This document shows, one piece after another, positions 15,563 to 24,396 of a stretch of DNA of 35,638 nucleotides. Each line of letters begins with the position of its first letter. Within the stretch, counting starts at the first letter, position 1. The position numbers and the translations under genes were made by a program. Under the pieces are notes generated by a model. The model ran no database searches. It was not told the origin of the DNA and saw only the letters and a program-made list of their open reading frames with translations. Source of the DNA: Acidimicrobiia bacterium. Its GTDB lineage: Bacteria > Actinomycetota > Acidimicrobiia > Acidimicrobiales > Bin134. The stretch is taken from the NCBI GenBank assembly GCA_022827405.1, contig JAJDTA010000100.1, forward strand, positions 1 through 35,638, read 5' to 3'.

Positions 15563-16108
15563 ATGCGCCAGACACGGATGTTATGGATGGTGCTGCTGCT
15601 GGCTGTGGTGGGAGCAGCCTGCGGCGGCGGAGGGGGGACTTCCACCGAGGAACGCCCATTGGGGCTGGACTCCGACGAGGTGACCGTCCCCACTATCGAG
15701 GCCCTGACTCCCACACCGCCCCCGACCCCTACACCCACTTCCACGCCTGAGGCGTTCATCTACGTGGTCCAGGGGGGCGACACGCTGGGCAGCATCGCCT
15801 CGGAGTTCGGCACCAGCCTCGATGCGATCATCGCCGTCAACGACCTGGAGAATCCCAACATCTTGAGCATCGGCCAGCAGATCGAGATACCTCAGGACGT
15901 GCCGGTCGTGCTCAACAGCGATGGCACCGTGCGGCCGGGTGATCGCACCCACATCGTGGCGGCGGGCGAAACCCTGCTGGGAATTGCCAATCAGTACGGC
16001 AAGACTCTCGACGAGGTGAAAACAGCCAACAACATAATCGTCGCCGATCTGCTCCAGATCGGCCAAGAGCTGATCATCCCCGCCGACGAGGAACCTCCCG
16101 CCCCGTAG
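15563..16108 (+). CDS. Secreted lipoprotein with two LysM domains
   Basis: A 181-aa envelope protein. Residues 1-20 form a signal peptide (hydrophobic LWMVLLLAVVG, then AAC) with Cys20 as probable lipidated residue; the lipobox is imperfect because position -3 is Gly. A Gly run follows, then a Pro/Thr-rich linker (about 50-62), LysM 1 (67-110) and LysM 2 (130-173). LysM domains bind the glycan of peptidoglycan, so the protein probably tethers to, or organises, the cell wall. No catalytic domain is present. ATG 15563 is fixed by AAAGGAGGTG at ideal distance, so the upstream extension to 15458 is rejected. It may act as an adaptor for an unlinked enzyme. Confidence 0.88.
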   Translation: MRQTRMLWMVLLLAVVGAACGGGGGTSTEERPLGLDSDEVTVPTIEALTPTPPPTPTPTSTPEAFIYVVQGGDTLGSIASEFGTSLDAIIAVNDLENPNILSIGQQIEIPQDVPVVLNSDGTVRPGDRTHIVAAGETLLGIANQYGKTLDEVKTANNIIVADLLQIGQELIIPADEEPPAP

Positions 16109-16184
16109 TCCCGGTTTCGGGGTGGACAATCTGACAGTCAAGAGTCACATCTCGGATATCCACAATTCCGGCTGACCGCGCTCC

Positions 16185-16190
16185 TAGTGT
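16185..16190 (+). promoter_or_regulatory. Putative -10 box of a leaderless zinc-ribbon gene transcript
   Basis: TAGTGT fits TAnnnT and ends exactly 7 nt before ATG 16198. No Shine-Dalgarno is visible between them. It has the same geometry as the add, deoC and pgi candidates. Confidence 0.4.
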
Positions 16191-16197
16191 GGGCGAT

Positions 16198-16395
16198 ATG
16201 GCCGCTGTGGCTCGTTCCCGGATTTTCGCGCCAAAAGCGCGGCGGAAGGCCACCATGTGGTGTCCTCGCTGCGATGTCACGTGGTGGGGGACACCTCGCG
16301 ACACCTGCTGGTCGTGCCGTGAGCACACGGCCACAACCCTGCCTCCGACCGCCCATGTACGCGTGCTGGCTACCAGCGCGGTCGGCGAGCAGTGA
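16198..16395 (+). CDS. Small zinc-ribbon protein
   Basis: A 65-aa basic protein with two CxxC knuckles, Cys22-Cys25 (CPRC) and Cys37-Cys40 (CWSC), 11 residues apart, which is a zinc-ribbon layout. The N-terminal 20 residues are rich in Arg/Lys. Between the knuckles are two Trp (TWWG). No enzyme motif is present; it may bind nucleic acid or a protein partner. ATG 16198 is chosen because of the -10 hexamer 7 nt upstream; ATG 16189 is also possible. Its stop overlaps the start of the next gene (GTGA), so the two products are likely made together. It has no specific family that I can name. Confidence 0.65.
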   Translation: MAAVARSRIFAPKARRKATMWCPRCDVTWWGTPRDTCWSCREHTATTLPPTAHVRVLATSAVGEQ

Positions 16396-17348
16396 GCGCC
16401 GGGCTTGCGATACCGGCACTGATCATCCTGGGTTGCGGTCTGCTTGCCGCCCTGGTCGCCTTCGCTACTCGCAATAAGCGAGCGCTGTGGGACATCTTTC
16501 CCGGCCCGATTCCCGAGGAGAATTCGGAGGGGGGCAGCAACGGCCCCAATCGGCTGGACCGCGAGGCGGAGTCTCCGGATGCTGAGGACGACCTCAATGG
16601 CGGCGACCGTGCCGACGACACCAAGCCGAGGCTTGAGTTGGTCAAAGACCCCGCCGAAGAACTCCCCCCAATGGTGGACCCCTCCGGGCCGAGCCACGAA
16701 AGCCTGGCGGTATGGCATCGGCACTACGAGCTGACGGTGTCGGCCTGGATCGAAAACCACCAGAAGGTTCTCGGCACGATCAACGCCTCTGGCCTCCAGA
16801 TCGACTTGGGCAACCGTGACGAGCTCATGGCCGGGCACGAAGACCTGGCGCCCAAGATGCGAGAGGCCATCGCCAGCCACCCCTCACCGGTGATGCGGGC
16901 CGAGCTGAGCGCCATGCACGTGGCCGGAGAGGCGACCGTCTTCGCGGTGTTCAAGAGCGACTACGAGACCGCCCGCCGCCAACACCTCGTATACGTGCAG
17001 TACCGGGACGAGTGGATCGAACGGCTACGACAGTTCTCTGAGGATCCAATGGGCAATCTGCGGTCGGTGTTGACCACCACCGAGTTCGAGTTGGAGGAGA
17101 TCCGGGCCGCATTGGAAACGGCGCTGACCGAAACCGGGGATCCGGCCGAAGACGAGGTCGACTTCGAGGCCCCGCTGGTGGTCAGAGAAGACTCGCCATC
17201 GGTTTTCGACCTTGAAGGCCAGCCCAAAAAAGCCCTTGAAGTGGCCGTCGGCACCCCCGAAGACACCACCGACGACCTAGAAGGCGGACGCCTCCGCCGC
17301 CTCTTCCGCCGCAAGCGCACTCCCCGCACCCCCGAAGACGAAGAGTAG
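16392..17348 (+). CDS. Membrane-anchored hypothetical protein
   Basis: A 318-aa protein starting with GTG 16392, coupled by GTGA to the zinc-ribbon gene. Residues about 3-25 form one hydrophobic membrane segment (IPALIILGCGLLAALVAF), followed by RNKR, which favours a cytoplasmic C-terminal part. An acidic, low-complexity linker follows (about 45-90), then a helical domain (about 95-225) rich in Trp, Tyr and charged residues (for example WHRHYELTVSAW), another acidic stretch, and a basic tail (RRLFRRKR). I do not recognise the family. Pairing with a zinc-ribbon peptide suggests a membrane-tethered two-part complex, which is inference. Confidence 0.8.
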   Translation: MSAGLAIPALIILGCGLLAALVAFATRNKRALWDIFPGPIPEENSEGGSNGPNRLDREAESPDAEDDLNGGDRADDTKPRLELVKDPAEELPPMVDPSGPSHESLAVWHRHYELTVSAWIENHQKVLGTINASGLQIDLGNRDELMAGHEDLAPKMREAIASHPSPVMRAELSAMHVAGEATVFAVFKSDYETARRQHLVYVQYRDEWIERLRQFSEDPMGNLRSVLTTTEFELEEIRAALETALTETGDPAEDEVDFEAPLVVREDSPSVFDLEGQPKKALEVAVGTPEDTTDDLEGGRLRRLFRRKRTPRTPEDEE

Positions 17349-17377
17349 AAAGCAAGTCTGCGACACGCGGAGATAAT

Positions 17378-17396
17378 CCAGACCTCTTTAGTCTGG
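17378..17396. promoter_or_regulatory. Inverted repeat at the probable peroxiredoxin promoter
   Basis: CCAGAC (17378-17383) and GTCTGG (17391-17396) are perfect reverse complements with a 7-nt AT-rich spacer. TAGGCT at 17412-17417 is a possible -10 box, which would place the repeat over the -35 area. It could be an operator for a redox regulator. It does not match the OxyR pattern. As a terminator for the preceding gene it is short and lacks a U-tract. Confidence 0.4.
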
Positions 17397-17462
17397 TATT
17401 GCGATAGCGGATAGGCTAAACAAGACTTCCTCCCGCAAATCGCAGTGCAAAAGGAGCCGAAA

Positions 17463-18092
17463 ATGGCCATTCGACTGGGCGACACCGCCCCTGATTTCAC
17501 CGCCGACACCACTGAGGGAACCATTTCCTTCCATGAGTGGAAGGGGGACTCCTGGGCGGTTCTGTTCTCCCATCCCAAAGACTTCACCCCGGTGTGCACC
17601 ACTGAGCTGGGCTACACGGCCACACTGGCCGAGGAGTTCGCGGCCCGCAATGTGAAGGTCATCGGCCTGTCTTGCGACACGGTGGACGACCACGTCGCCT
17701 GGTCGCAAGACATCGAGGACACCCAGGGCATCCGCCCGAACTTCCCGATGATCGGCGACGCCGACCGCGCCGTGGCCGACCTATACGACATGATCCACCC
17801 CAACGCCAGCGACACCATGACGGTGCGCTCGGTGTTCGTGATCGGCCCCGACAATGCGGTCAAGCTCACCATCACCTATCCGGCCAGCACGGGACGCAAC
17901 TTCGACGAGGTGCTGCGGGTGATCGACTCGCTCCAGCTCACCGCCACCAAGAAGGTGGCCACCCCGGTGAACTGGCAGCACGGCGATGATGTAATCATCG
18001 TTCCCGCCCTTTCCAATGAAGAGGCTGCGGAGCTGTTCCCCGACGGCTGGGACGAGCAAAAGCCCTACCTTCGTGTAGTCTCCCAGCCATAG
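17463..18092 (+). CDS. 1-Cys peroxiredoxin (Prx6 type)
   Basis: Thiol peroxidase reducing H2O2, alkyl hydroperoxides or peroxynitrite in the cytosol. The peroxidatic site reads DFTPVCTTE, with the conserved Thr and Cys and Arg residues further on. The long C-terminal domain (about residues 150-209, with PVNWQHGDDV) is characteristic of the Prx6/1-Cys group and not of AhpC. Length is 209 aa. ATG 17463 has AAGGAG 6 nt upstream; the upstream start at 17445 is less likely. It is monocistronic by spacing, with 114 bp before it and 55 bp after. A palindrome at 17378-17396 may control it. The reducing partner is not encoded nearby. Confidence 0.9.
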   Translation: MAIRLGDTAPDFTADTTEGTISFHEWKGDSWAVLFSHPKDFTPVCTTELGYTATLAEEFAARNVKVIGLSCDTVDDHVAWSQDIEDTQGIRPNFPMIGDADRAVADLYDMIHPNASDTMTVRSVFVIGPDNAVKLTITYPASTGRNFDEVLRVIDSLQLTATKKVATPVNWQHGDDVIIVPALSNEEAAELFPDGWDEQKPYLRVVSQP

Positions 18093-18147
18093 TTTTCACT
18101 ACTTACACCACGGGAATACTGGCTTACGCCGAAGGGGTGCTATTTCC

Positions 18148-18978
18148 ATGAGCGACGCGTCCACGCTGGCCACCGATGTAATGGCCGCCGCCCGCGCGGT
18201 GAGCGCGGTAAAGATATACGGGTCGGGCGAGACCGAGGTTCGAGCTCTCGACGGGGTGGACATCACCTTCGAGAAGAGCAAGTTCACCGCCATCATGGGC
18301 CCGTCGGGATCGGGCAAGTCCACGCTCATGCACTGCATGGCCGCTCTCGACAATCTCACCGAAGGCCAGGCCTTCATCGGCGACACCGACCTCAGCACCC
18401 TGTCGGACAAAGAGCTCACCATGTTGCGCCGCGATCGGGTGGGGTTCATCTTCCAGGCGTTCAACCTGGTCCCCACGCTGAACGCTATCGAGAACATCAC
18501 CCTGCCCATGGATCTGGCCCGACGCGAGCCTGACCAGGAATGGGTCGACAGCGTGATCGCTACGGTAGGGCTTCAAGACCGATTGACCCATCGGCCCAAC
18601 GAGCTTTCGGGAGGCCAGCAACAGCGGGTGGCGGTGTCGAGAGCGCTGGCCAGCCAGCCAGAGATCATCTTCGCCGACGAGCCCACCGGCAACCTCGATT
18701 CCCGCTCGGGCAACGACGTTCTCAAGTTCATGCGCGAAGCGGTGGACGATTTGGGCCAAACCATCGTGATGGTCACCCACGACGCCAAAGCGGCATCCTA
18801 CGCCGACCGGACCGTGTTCTTGGCCGACGGCTTACTCCAGGGCGAGATGCTCAACCCCACCGCGGATCAGATCCTCGACTACATGAAGATCCTTCAAGTG
18901 GGCCAGTTCGTCAAGGGCATACCAGAGGGGGCCTCCATGGAAGAAGTGCTGGAATACATGAAGGACCTGGACGATTAA
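18148..18978 (+). CDS. ABC transporter ATP-binding protein (MacB/LolD type)
   Basis: ATPase for the FtsX-type permeases that follow. Walker A GPSGSGKST is at residues 51-59, signature LSGGQQQR from 153, Walker B IIFADE at 173-178, and the switch His at about 211 (VTHDA). FQAFNLVPTL marks the LolD/MacB subgroup. It is 276 aa, about 40-50 longer than a minimal LolD. The C-terminal tail (from about 228) is acidic with repeated EYMKDL/DYMKIL-like helices and may contact the permeases. ATG 18148 follows GAAGGGG at about 10 nt. Such transporters work by mechanotransmission in the envelope and often export peptides or lipids or control wall hydrolases. The substrate is unknown. Confidence 0.9.
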   Translation: MSDASTLATDVMAAARAVSAVKIYGSGETEVRALDGVDITFEKSKFTAIMGPSGSGKSTLMHCMAALDNLTEGQAFIGDTDLSTLSDKELTMLRRDRVGFIFQAFNLVPTLNAIENITLPMDLARREPDQEWVDSVIATVGLQDRLTHRPNELSGGQQQRVAVSRALASQPEIIFADEPTGNLDSRSGNDVLKFMREAVDDLGQTIVMVTHDAKAASYADRTVFLADGLLQGEMLNPTADQILDYMKILQVGQFVKGIPEGASMEEVLEYMKDLDD

Positions 18979-19030
18979 GAATACGCCGAGGACTCCCCCG
19001 CTCCGGTGCTCGTGATCAGGTAGTTGGCTG

Positions 19031-21625
19031 ATGACACTCCTGCGCTACAGCCTCCGCAGCATCGCCGGCGTCAAAGTCCGGTTCGCCCTCACCACCCTGG
19101 CGGTGATCGTTGGCGTGGCTCTGACCGTCGGCGTGCTGATCTCCACCGACGGCCTCCGCAACTCCCTCAACGCCCTGTCGGGTCAGATCTACGACAAGTA
19201 CGACTTCACCGTTCGCGCCGCGTCCGACGTCGGTGATCGCAACGAAGGAGTGCCCCTTCTCCCGATTTCGCTCAGCGATGACCTCACGGCGATCGACGGG
19301 GTGGAGGCCGTCACGGGACTGGCGCAGGAATACAACGTTGTTGCCATCGACGGCGACGGCAATCCCGTGGACCCCGGCCAAGGACGACAACTCGGATTCG
19401 GCTGGCCCGAAACTGAGGCGCTAAGCACGGTCTACGTCTACGACGACGGCGTCAGCCGTCGACCCGTCGGTCCCGACGAATTCGCCATCGACCACTTCAC
19501 CGGGCGGGAGAGCGGCTTCGTCATCGGCCAGCGCTACAAGGTGGCCACCCCCGCTGGTACCGAAGAATTCGAGTTGGTCGGCTACCTGTACTTCCTCGAT
19601 CCCGACACCCGCATAGCACTTCAGATCGTCTCCTGGGAGATGTCCAAGGCCCGGGAGCTCATGCACAGCGGGGGCGGCTATGACCTCATCCACGGGAAGC
19701 TGGCACCAGGGGCTTCGTACGAAGGGGTGGCCTCGGCCATCAGAGCCCAGGTGGGGCCCGACATCGAAGTGATCTCCCAGCAGGACAACATCGACGAAAG
19801 CAACCAAGAATTTGCCCGAAACATCGACCTGATCCGCAACCTTCTGTTGGCCTTCGCCGTCATCGTTTTGATCATCTCATCGTTCATTACCTATAACACG
19901 TTTACCCTCGTTATGGGACAGCGCATCAGGGAGTTGGGACTGCTGCGGGTTCTCGGCGCCGGGCGGCGCCAAGTGGCCCAAGTGGTGGCAGTCGAAGCCT
20001 TGATCGTGGGAATCGTGGCCACCATCTTGGGGTTCGGCCTCGGCATTCTGGTGGCCCTTGGTATTCGGAGCGCCCTGGATAGCGCTGGTGCCCACCTTCC
20101 CGAATCCGACGTGATCATCGGCGGGTGGACCGTTGTAGCGGCGTTGATCATCGGCATAGGCGTAACCATGGTCACCGCCATTTGGCCGGCGTTGCGGGCC
20201 CGCCGGGTGACGCCCATGGTTGCGCTCGCGGACGACGCGGAGATCGATCCCTTCAATCGGCGCCGCTCCCTGGTCGTCGGTTCGGTCGTCAGCGGGGCAG
20301 GACTGGTTCTCCTGCTCGTGGGCCTGTTCTCCGACCTAACCACCTCACAGCTCGTCCTTCCCCTCGGCGTGGGGGCGTTGCTGATGCTGCTGGGGGTCAA
20401 CATCATCACGCCGGCCCTGGCCCGGTCGATGTCGCTGATCCTGGGGTGGCCCGCCGACCGGCTGTTCACCATCAACGGGCGGCTGGCCCGTCTCAATGCG
20501 GCTCGCAACCCCCGCCGCACCGCCACCACCGCCTCAGCGCTCATGATCGGGCTGGCCATGGTGTCGCTGGTCACCGTTCTGGGAACCTCCTTCAAGCAGA
20601 CCTTGAATGGTCAGCTTAAGGACTCAGTGCAGGCTGATTGGCTCGTCTGCACCAGCGATTGCAGCAACGACAAGGGGTCTTTCAGCACGCAGATGGGAGC
20701 GTTCAGCCCCGAGGTGACCCAGAGGGTTTCTGAGTCGCCCGAATTGGAGTCGGTGATGGCCTTCCAATTCCGCCCCGACGGTGTGCGCACCGCCAACGGC
20801 GAGCAGCACCGGATTACCGCCTCCGATCTCGATGCATTTTCCCCTCATGTCGACCCGGGCGTCGTATCCGGAAGCTTGGATGCAGCCGGCCCCGGTGATG
20901 TGCTGGTACACGAGGACTTGGCTGATGATCTGAACCTTGCGGTCGGCAACCATTTGATGCTGGAGTTCCCCGGCGACCAAGAGGTGGATTTCAGAGTCGT
21001 GGCTCTTCACAACGACGACTCTGTTGTCAGCGCTTTGGTGATTGACTCCAGCGACTGGGAACGCCTCGAGCTCAACTTCCAAATCAACCTGGTGACGGCA
21101 ATCACCGCTCCGGGCTACACGTCGGAGCAGGCCCGGTCGAGCATTGAGTCCAACATCTCCGGCTTTCCCCAGGTCACCGCGAAAGACCGGTCCGAATACC
21201 GGGCAGCCCGGGCCGCCGAGGTCGATAACTTCCTGGTCATCATCAACGTGTTCTTGGTTCTCGCGCTGCTCATTGCGGTGGTGGGCATCTCCAACACCAT
21301 GGCCCTGTCGATATTCGAGCGAACCCGGGAAGTGGGTCTCCTGCGAGCCATTGGCATGGCCAAGCGGCAGATATGGGGGGCGATTTTCTTGGAGAGCATC
21401 ATCGTGGCCGTTTTCGGCGGGCTGATCGGCATTGCCACCGGCGTGGTAGCGGGCTCGATCGCGGCAGGCGCCTTCCCCGGGGACTTCATCACCAGCCCGT
21501 CGGTGCCGTGGATCACCCTCGTTATCTACGTGGTGGTGTCGGCCGTGGCCGGATTGCTGGCCGCCTTCTTCCCTGCCCGGCGAGCAAACCGCCTCAACGT
21601 GTTGGAAGCCATCGCTCACCAGTAA
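19031..21625 (+). CDS. FtsX/MacB-type ABC permease 1
   Basis: An 864-aa membrane protein with two FtsX modules and about ten membrane segments: one near residues 18-38, three around 275-400, two around 415-465, one near 495-520 and three at the C-terminus. Large extracytoplasmic domains lie after the first segment (about 40-270) and in the second half (about 525-730). The second contains C-x3-C (Cys540 and Cys544) and could form a disulphide. It should pair with the ATPase 52 bp upstream. ATG 19031 has a weak AGGT 9 nt upstream. It is clearly paralogous to the next gene (shared LRYxLxSIAG start and PRRTAxTASALMI), pointing to an old tandem duplication and probably a heterodimer. The TAA stop is in the same frame as the second permease. 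Confidence 0.9.
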   Translation: MTLLRYSLRSIAGVKVRFALTTLAVIVGVALTVGVLISTDGLRNSLNALSGQIYDKYDFTVRAASDVGDRNEGVPLLPISLSDDLTAIDGVEAVTGLAQEYNVVAIDGDGNPVDPGQGRQLGFGWPETEALSTVYVYDDGVSRRPVGPDEFAIDHFTGRESGFVIGQRYKVATPAGTEEFELVGYLYFLDPDTRIALQIVSWEMSKARELMHSGGGYDLIHGKLAPGASYEGVASAIRAQVGPDIEVISQQDNIDESNQEFARNIDLIRNLLLAFAVIVLIISSFITYNTFTLVMGQRIRELGLLRVLGAGRRQVAQVVAVEALIVGIVATILGFGLGILVALGIRSALDSAGAHLPESDVIIGGWTVVAALIIGIGVTMVTAIWPALRARRVTPMVALADDAEIDPFNRRRSLVVGSVVSGAGLVLLLVGLFSDLTTSQLVLPLGVGALLMLLGVNIITPALARSMSLILGWPADRLFTINGRLARLNAARNPRRTATTASALMIGLAMVSLVTVLGTSFKQTLNGQLKDSVQADWLVCTSDCSNDKGSFSTQMGAFSPEVTQRVSESPELESVMAFQFRPDGVRTANGEQHRITASDLDAFSPHVDPGVVSGSLDAAGPGDVLVHEDLADDLNLAVGNHLMLEFPGDQEVDFRVVALHNDDSVVSALVIDSSDWERLELNFQINLVTAITAPGYTSEQARSSIESNISGFPQVTAKDRSEYRAARAAEVDNFLVIINVFLVLALLIAVVGISNTMALSIFERTREVGLLRAIGMAKRQIWGAIFLESIIVAVFGGLIGIATGVVAGSIAAGAFPGDFITSPSVPWITLVIYVVVSAVAGLLAAFFPARRANRLNVLEAIAHQ

Positions 21626-21634
21626 TACTTACCC

Positions 21635-24355
21635 ATCGGCCTCATCCGCTACGCCCTAAAGAGCATCGCCGGAACCCGCATCCGGTTCTTGCTCACCACG
21701 CTGGCCGTAGTGGTGAGCGTGGGCTTCACCGTGGGCGTGCTGATCACCACCTCCGGGCTCCGCTCCACGTTCGGCAACCTCTCACAGGACATCTTTGAAG
21801 GGGTCGATCTCTCGGTTCGCCGAGAACTGGCCTTCGGCGACCGGAGCCAGAGCGAACCGCTGCTCGATCCCGAACTCCTGGAAGTCGTGCGATCGGTGGA
21901 AGGGGTGGCCGCCGCCACCGGCACCGTTGTCGAGTTCAGCGTGGTACCCATCACCGCCGACGGCGAGGCCCTAGAGCTCGCCGGACCCCCCCAGATCGGC
22001 GTGGGCTGGCCCAGCGACGAGCGGCTGGGGGCATTAGAAGTCTGGGCCGACGGCGTCAGCCGTCCTCCCAACGGACCCGATGAGTTCGCCATGGACGCCG
22101 ATACCGCCCAAGAGCACGACTTCGAGGTGGGCCAGCGCTACCGAGTGTCAGCTTCAGGGGGCACCCAGCAGTTCACCCTGGTCGGACTCTTCCGCTACGG
22201 AAGCGGGCCCAATGCCACCGCCGGTGCGCAGATGATGGCCTGGGATACCGAGACCGCCCTCCAGTTCCTGCACAGCGGTGGCGGCTTCGACAGCGTCGAC
22301 ATTGCTCTCGAAGACGGCGCTGCTGTGCGGTCGGTGCTGGCCGCAGTTGCCGCCGCCATAGGCGATGGCCACGAAGTAGTGGCCCAACAGGACCTGATCG
22401 AAGAACAAGAAGACCTCTTCAACCAGTTCATCGGCTTCTTCGAGAACTTCTTGCTGGGCTTCGCAGTGGTGATCTTGGTGGTGTCGGCCTTCATCATCTA
22501 CAACACCTTCACCATCTTGGTGGGCCAGCGGACCCGAGAGCTGGGGCTGCTTCGGGCAATGGGGGCCAGCGGGAGACAAGTCACCGCCATCGTGGTCGGC
22601 GAGGCGCTAGCGGTGGGGGTGGTGGCCAGCGCGGCGGGGCTGGGACTGGGAGTGCTCATCTCTCTGGGCATTCGGGGACTCATAAGCAGCCTGGGTGCGG
22701 GGCTGCCCGACGCACCCATCGTGGTGGAGTGGAACTCAATCGTGGCCGCCATCTTCGTGGGGGTGGTGGTGACCGCCCTATCGGCCATCTGGCCCGCCCT
22801 GCGAGCCCGGCGCACCACCCCAATGGCGGCGATCACCGGCAACATTCCTCGCCACATCACCCAGGAGCGACGCGCCACCCGCCTCGAAAAGCTGCTCACG
22901 GTGGGCGGGGCGGTAGTGGTGGCCGTGGGCATCGTCTCGGAGTCCGCTTTGCTCGTGGTGGTGACCGCCCTGGTTGGGGCGTTGATGACCTTCGTGGGGG
23001 GCCGGCACCTTCCGTCGGGCATGGCCCAGGCCCGGGTACTCATCCTGGGACTGGCCATGCTGGTGGTGGCCTTGGTGGGCGACTTCTCCACCGGAACCCT
23101 CCTGGCCATTCTCGGCATGAGCGCGCTGTTGGTGTTCGTGGGCATGAACCTGGTCAGCCCCACCTTCGCGGTTCCGGTGGCCAGAATGCTGGGCTGGCTG
23201 CCGGCCCGAATCTCCGCGGTGAGCGGGCGCTTGGCCCGCCAAAACGCCATGCGCAGCCCCCGCCGCACGGCTAACACCGCATCGGCGCTTATGATCAGCT
23301 TGGCCCTGGTGTCCATGGTCTCGGTGGTAGGCCAATCGTTCAAGCAAACCCTGAATGACGCCATAGACCGGTCGTTGGAGGCCGACTGGCTCATATGTCC
23401 GGGAAGCTGCGTGGACCCGTCGGAGACGTTCAGTACACAAGCCGTCAAGCCCATAAGCGAGCAGCCGGAAATTGCCTCCGTGCTGACTTATCGATATCGC
23501 TTTGAGGGCATGCGCACCCTCGCCGATGACGATGTGGACGATATCGGCGCCACCGACTTGGAAGCCTTGCCGGACCACTTCAATCTCGACGTGGTGGAGG
23601 GGAGCTTTGTCGGTGCCGGGGCGGGCGACGTTGCGCTGCACACAGCCCAGGCTGAGGGCCTGTTGGTTGGCATCGGCGACCCACTCGAGATGGAGTTCCC
23701 CGACGGCGATATTGCGACCTTCACCGTTGCGGTGATCTACGACGACCAGGCCGCTATGGGTTCCTGGCTGATCGACCTCGACGACTGGGACATATACCTG
23801 CAAGACCAAGAAGCCACCCTTATCACCGCCATCACCGCCCCGGGCTACACCCCCGAACAAGCTCGGGCCGCGCTAGATGAAGCACTGCTGGACTATCCGC
23901 AACTTGAGGTGCGGGACCAAGGGGAGTTCATAGAGGCGGTAGAGAGCCAAGCCGACACCTTCTTGGCCATTGTGAACGCTCTGCTGGCCATCTCGCTGAT
24001 CGTCGCCCTGATGGGGGTGGCCAATACCCTGGCCCTGTCGGTATTCGAGCGCACCCGGGAACTGGGCCTGCTTCGGGCCGTGGGCATGACCCGGCGGCAA
24101 ACCCGGCGCATGATCCGCTGGGAAGGCGGAATCGTGTCGGTATTCGGCGGGCTCATGGGCATAGTGATCGGGGTGGTATTCGGCTGGGTCACGGTAGAGA
24201 TCATCCCCGACAGCATCATCTCGTCGTTTGCCATCCCGTGGGGAACGCTTTGGATCTACCTGGTGATCGTGGCCGTTGCCGGTTTGTTGGCCGCTTCGAT
24301 ACCCGCCTGCCGGGCCAGCCGCCTTAACATCCTCGACGCCATCGCCTACGAATAG
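21635..24355 (+). CDS. FtsX/MacB-type ABC permease 2 (apparent ATC start)
   Basis: Paralogue of permease 1 with the same module order and about ten membrane segments. The first standard start codon in frame is TTG 21689, inside the first membrane segment. Starting there would remove the basic N-terminus ([11 protein letters not shown]), which aligns residue for residue with the N-terminus of permease 1. The codon matching permease 1's ATG is ATC 21635, 9 nt after the TAA of permease 1 and in the same frame. There is no clear Shine-Dalgarno, so re-initiation after the upstream stop is likely. The second extracytoplasmic domain again has C-x3-C (CPGSC at 23396-23410). The start is uncertain: ATC, TTG 21689, stop readthrough or a sequence error are all possible. 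The protein is 906 aa from ATC. Confidence 0.85.
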   Translation: MGLIRYALKSIAGTRIRFLLTTLAVVVSVGFTVGVLITTSGLRSTFGNLSQDIFEGVDLSVRRELAFGDRSQSEPLLDPELLEVVRSVEGVAAATGTVVEFSVVPITADGEALELAGPPQIGVGWPSDERLGALEVWADGVSRPPNGPDEFAMDADTAQEHDFEVGQRYRVSASGGTQQFTLVGLFRYGSGPNATAGAQMMAWDTETALQFLHSGGGFDSVDIALEDGAAVRSVLAAVAAAIGDGHEVVAQQDLIEEQEDLFNQFIGFFENFLLGFAVVILVVSAFIIYNTFTILVGQRTRELGLLRAMGASGRQVTAIVVGEALAVGVVASAAGLGLGVLISLGIRGLISSLGAGLPDAPIVVEWNSIVAAIFVGVVVTALSAIWPALRARRTTPMAAITGNIPRHITQERRATRLEKLLTVGGAVVVAVGIVSESALLVVVTALVGALMTFVGGRHLPSGMAQARVLILGLAMLVVALVGDFSTGTLLAILGMSALLVFVGMNLVSPTFAVPVARMLGWLPARISAVSGRLARQNAMRSPRRTANTASALMISLALVSMVSVVGQSFKQTLNDAIDRSLEADWLICPGSCVDPSETFSTQAVKPISEQPEIASVLTYRYRFEGMRTLADDDVDDIGATDLEALPDHFNLDVVEGSFVGAGAGDVALHTAQAEGLLVGIGDPLEMEFPDGDIATFTVAVIYDDQAAMGSWLIDLDDWDIYLQDQEATLITAITAPGYTPEQARAALDEALLDYPQLEVRDQGEFIEAVESQADTFLAIVNALLAISLIVALMGVANTLALSVFERTRELGLLRAVGMTRRQTRRMIRWEGGIVSVFGGLMGIVIGVVFGWVTVEIIPDSIISSFAIPWGTLWIYLVIVAVAGLLAASIPACRASRLNILDAIAYE

Positions 24356-24383
24356 TCGGACAAGAGGCCTTCGGCGACCCGGT

Positions 24384-24389
24384 TACGCT
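24384..24389 (+). promoter_or_regulatory. Putative -10 box of a leaderless pgi transcript
   Basis: TACGCT fits TAnnnT and ends 7 nt before ATG 24397 (5 nt before ATG's alternative GTG 24394). No Shine-Dalgarno is visible in the short gap after the permease gene. This suggests that pgi is transcribed on its own. Confidence 0.4.
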
Positions 24390-24396
24390 GCGGGTG

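Noticed and set aside
16103-16122. CCCG/CGGG hairpin after the LysM gene as a terminator
   Set aside because: Stem is only four to five pairs and no U-tract follows.
17400-17422. OxyR site before the peroxiredoxin
   Set aside because: ATAG and CTA occur, but the spacing and second half do not match ATAG-N7-CTAT.
20624-21619. 331-codon minus-strand frame within permease 1
   Set aside because: No recognisable motif and His/Gly/Arg-rich translation; the plus strand is a clear FtsX permease.
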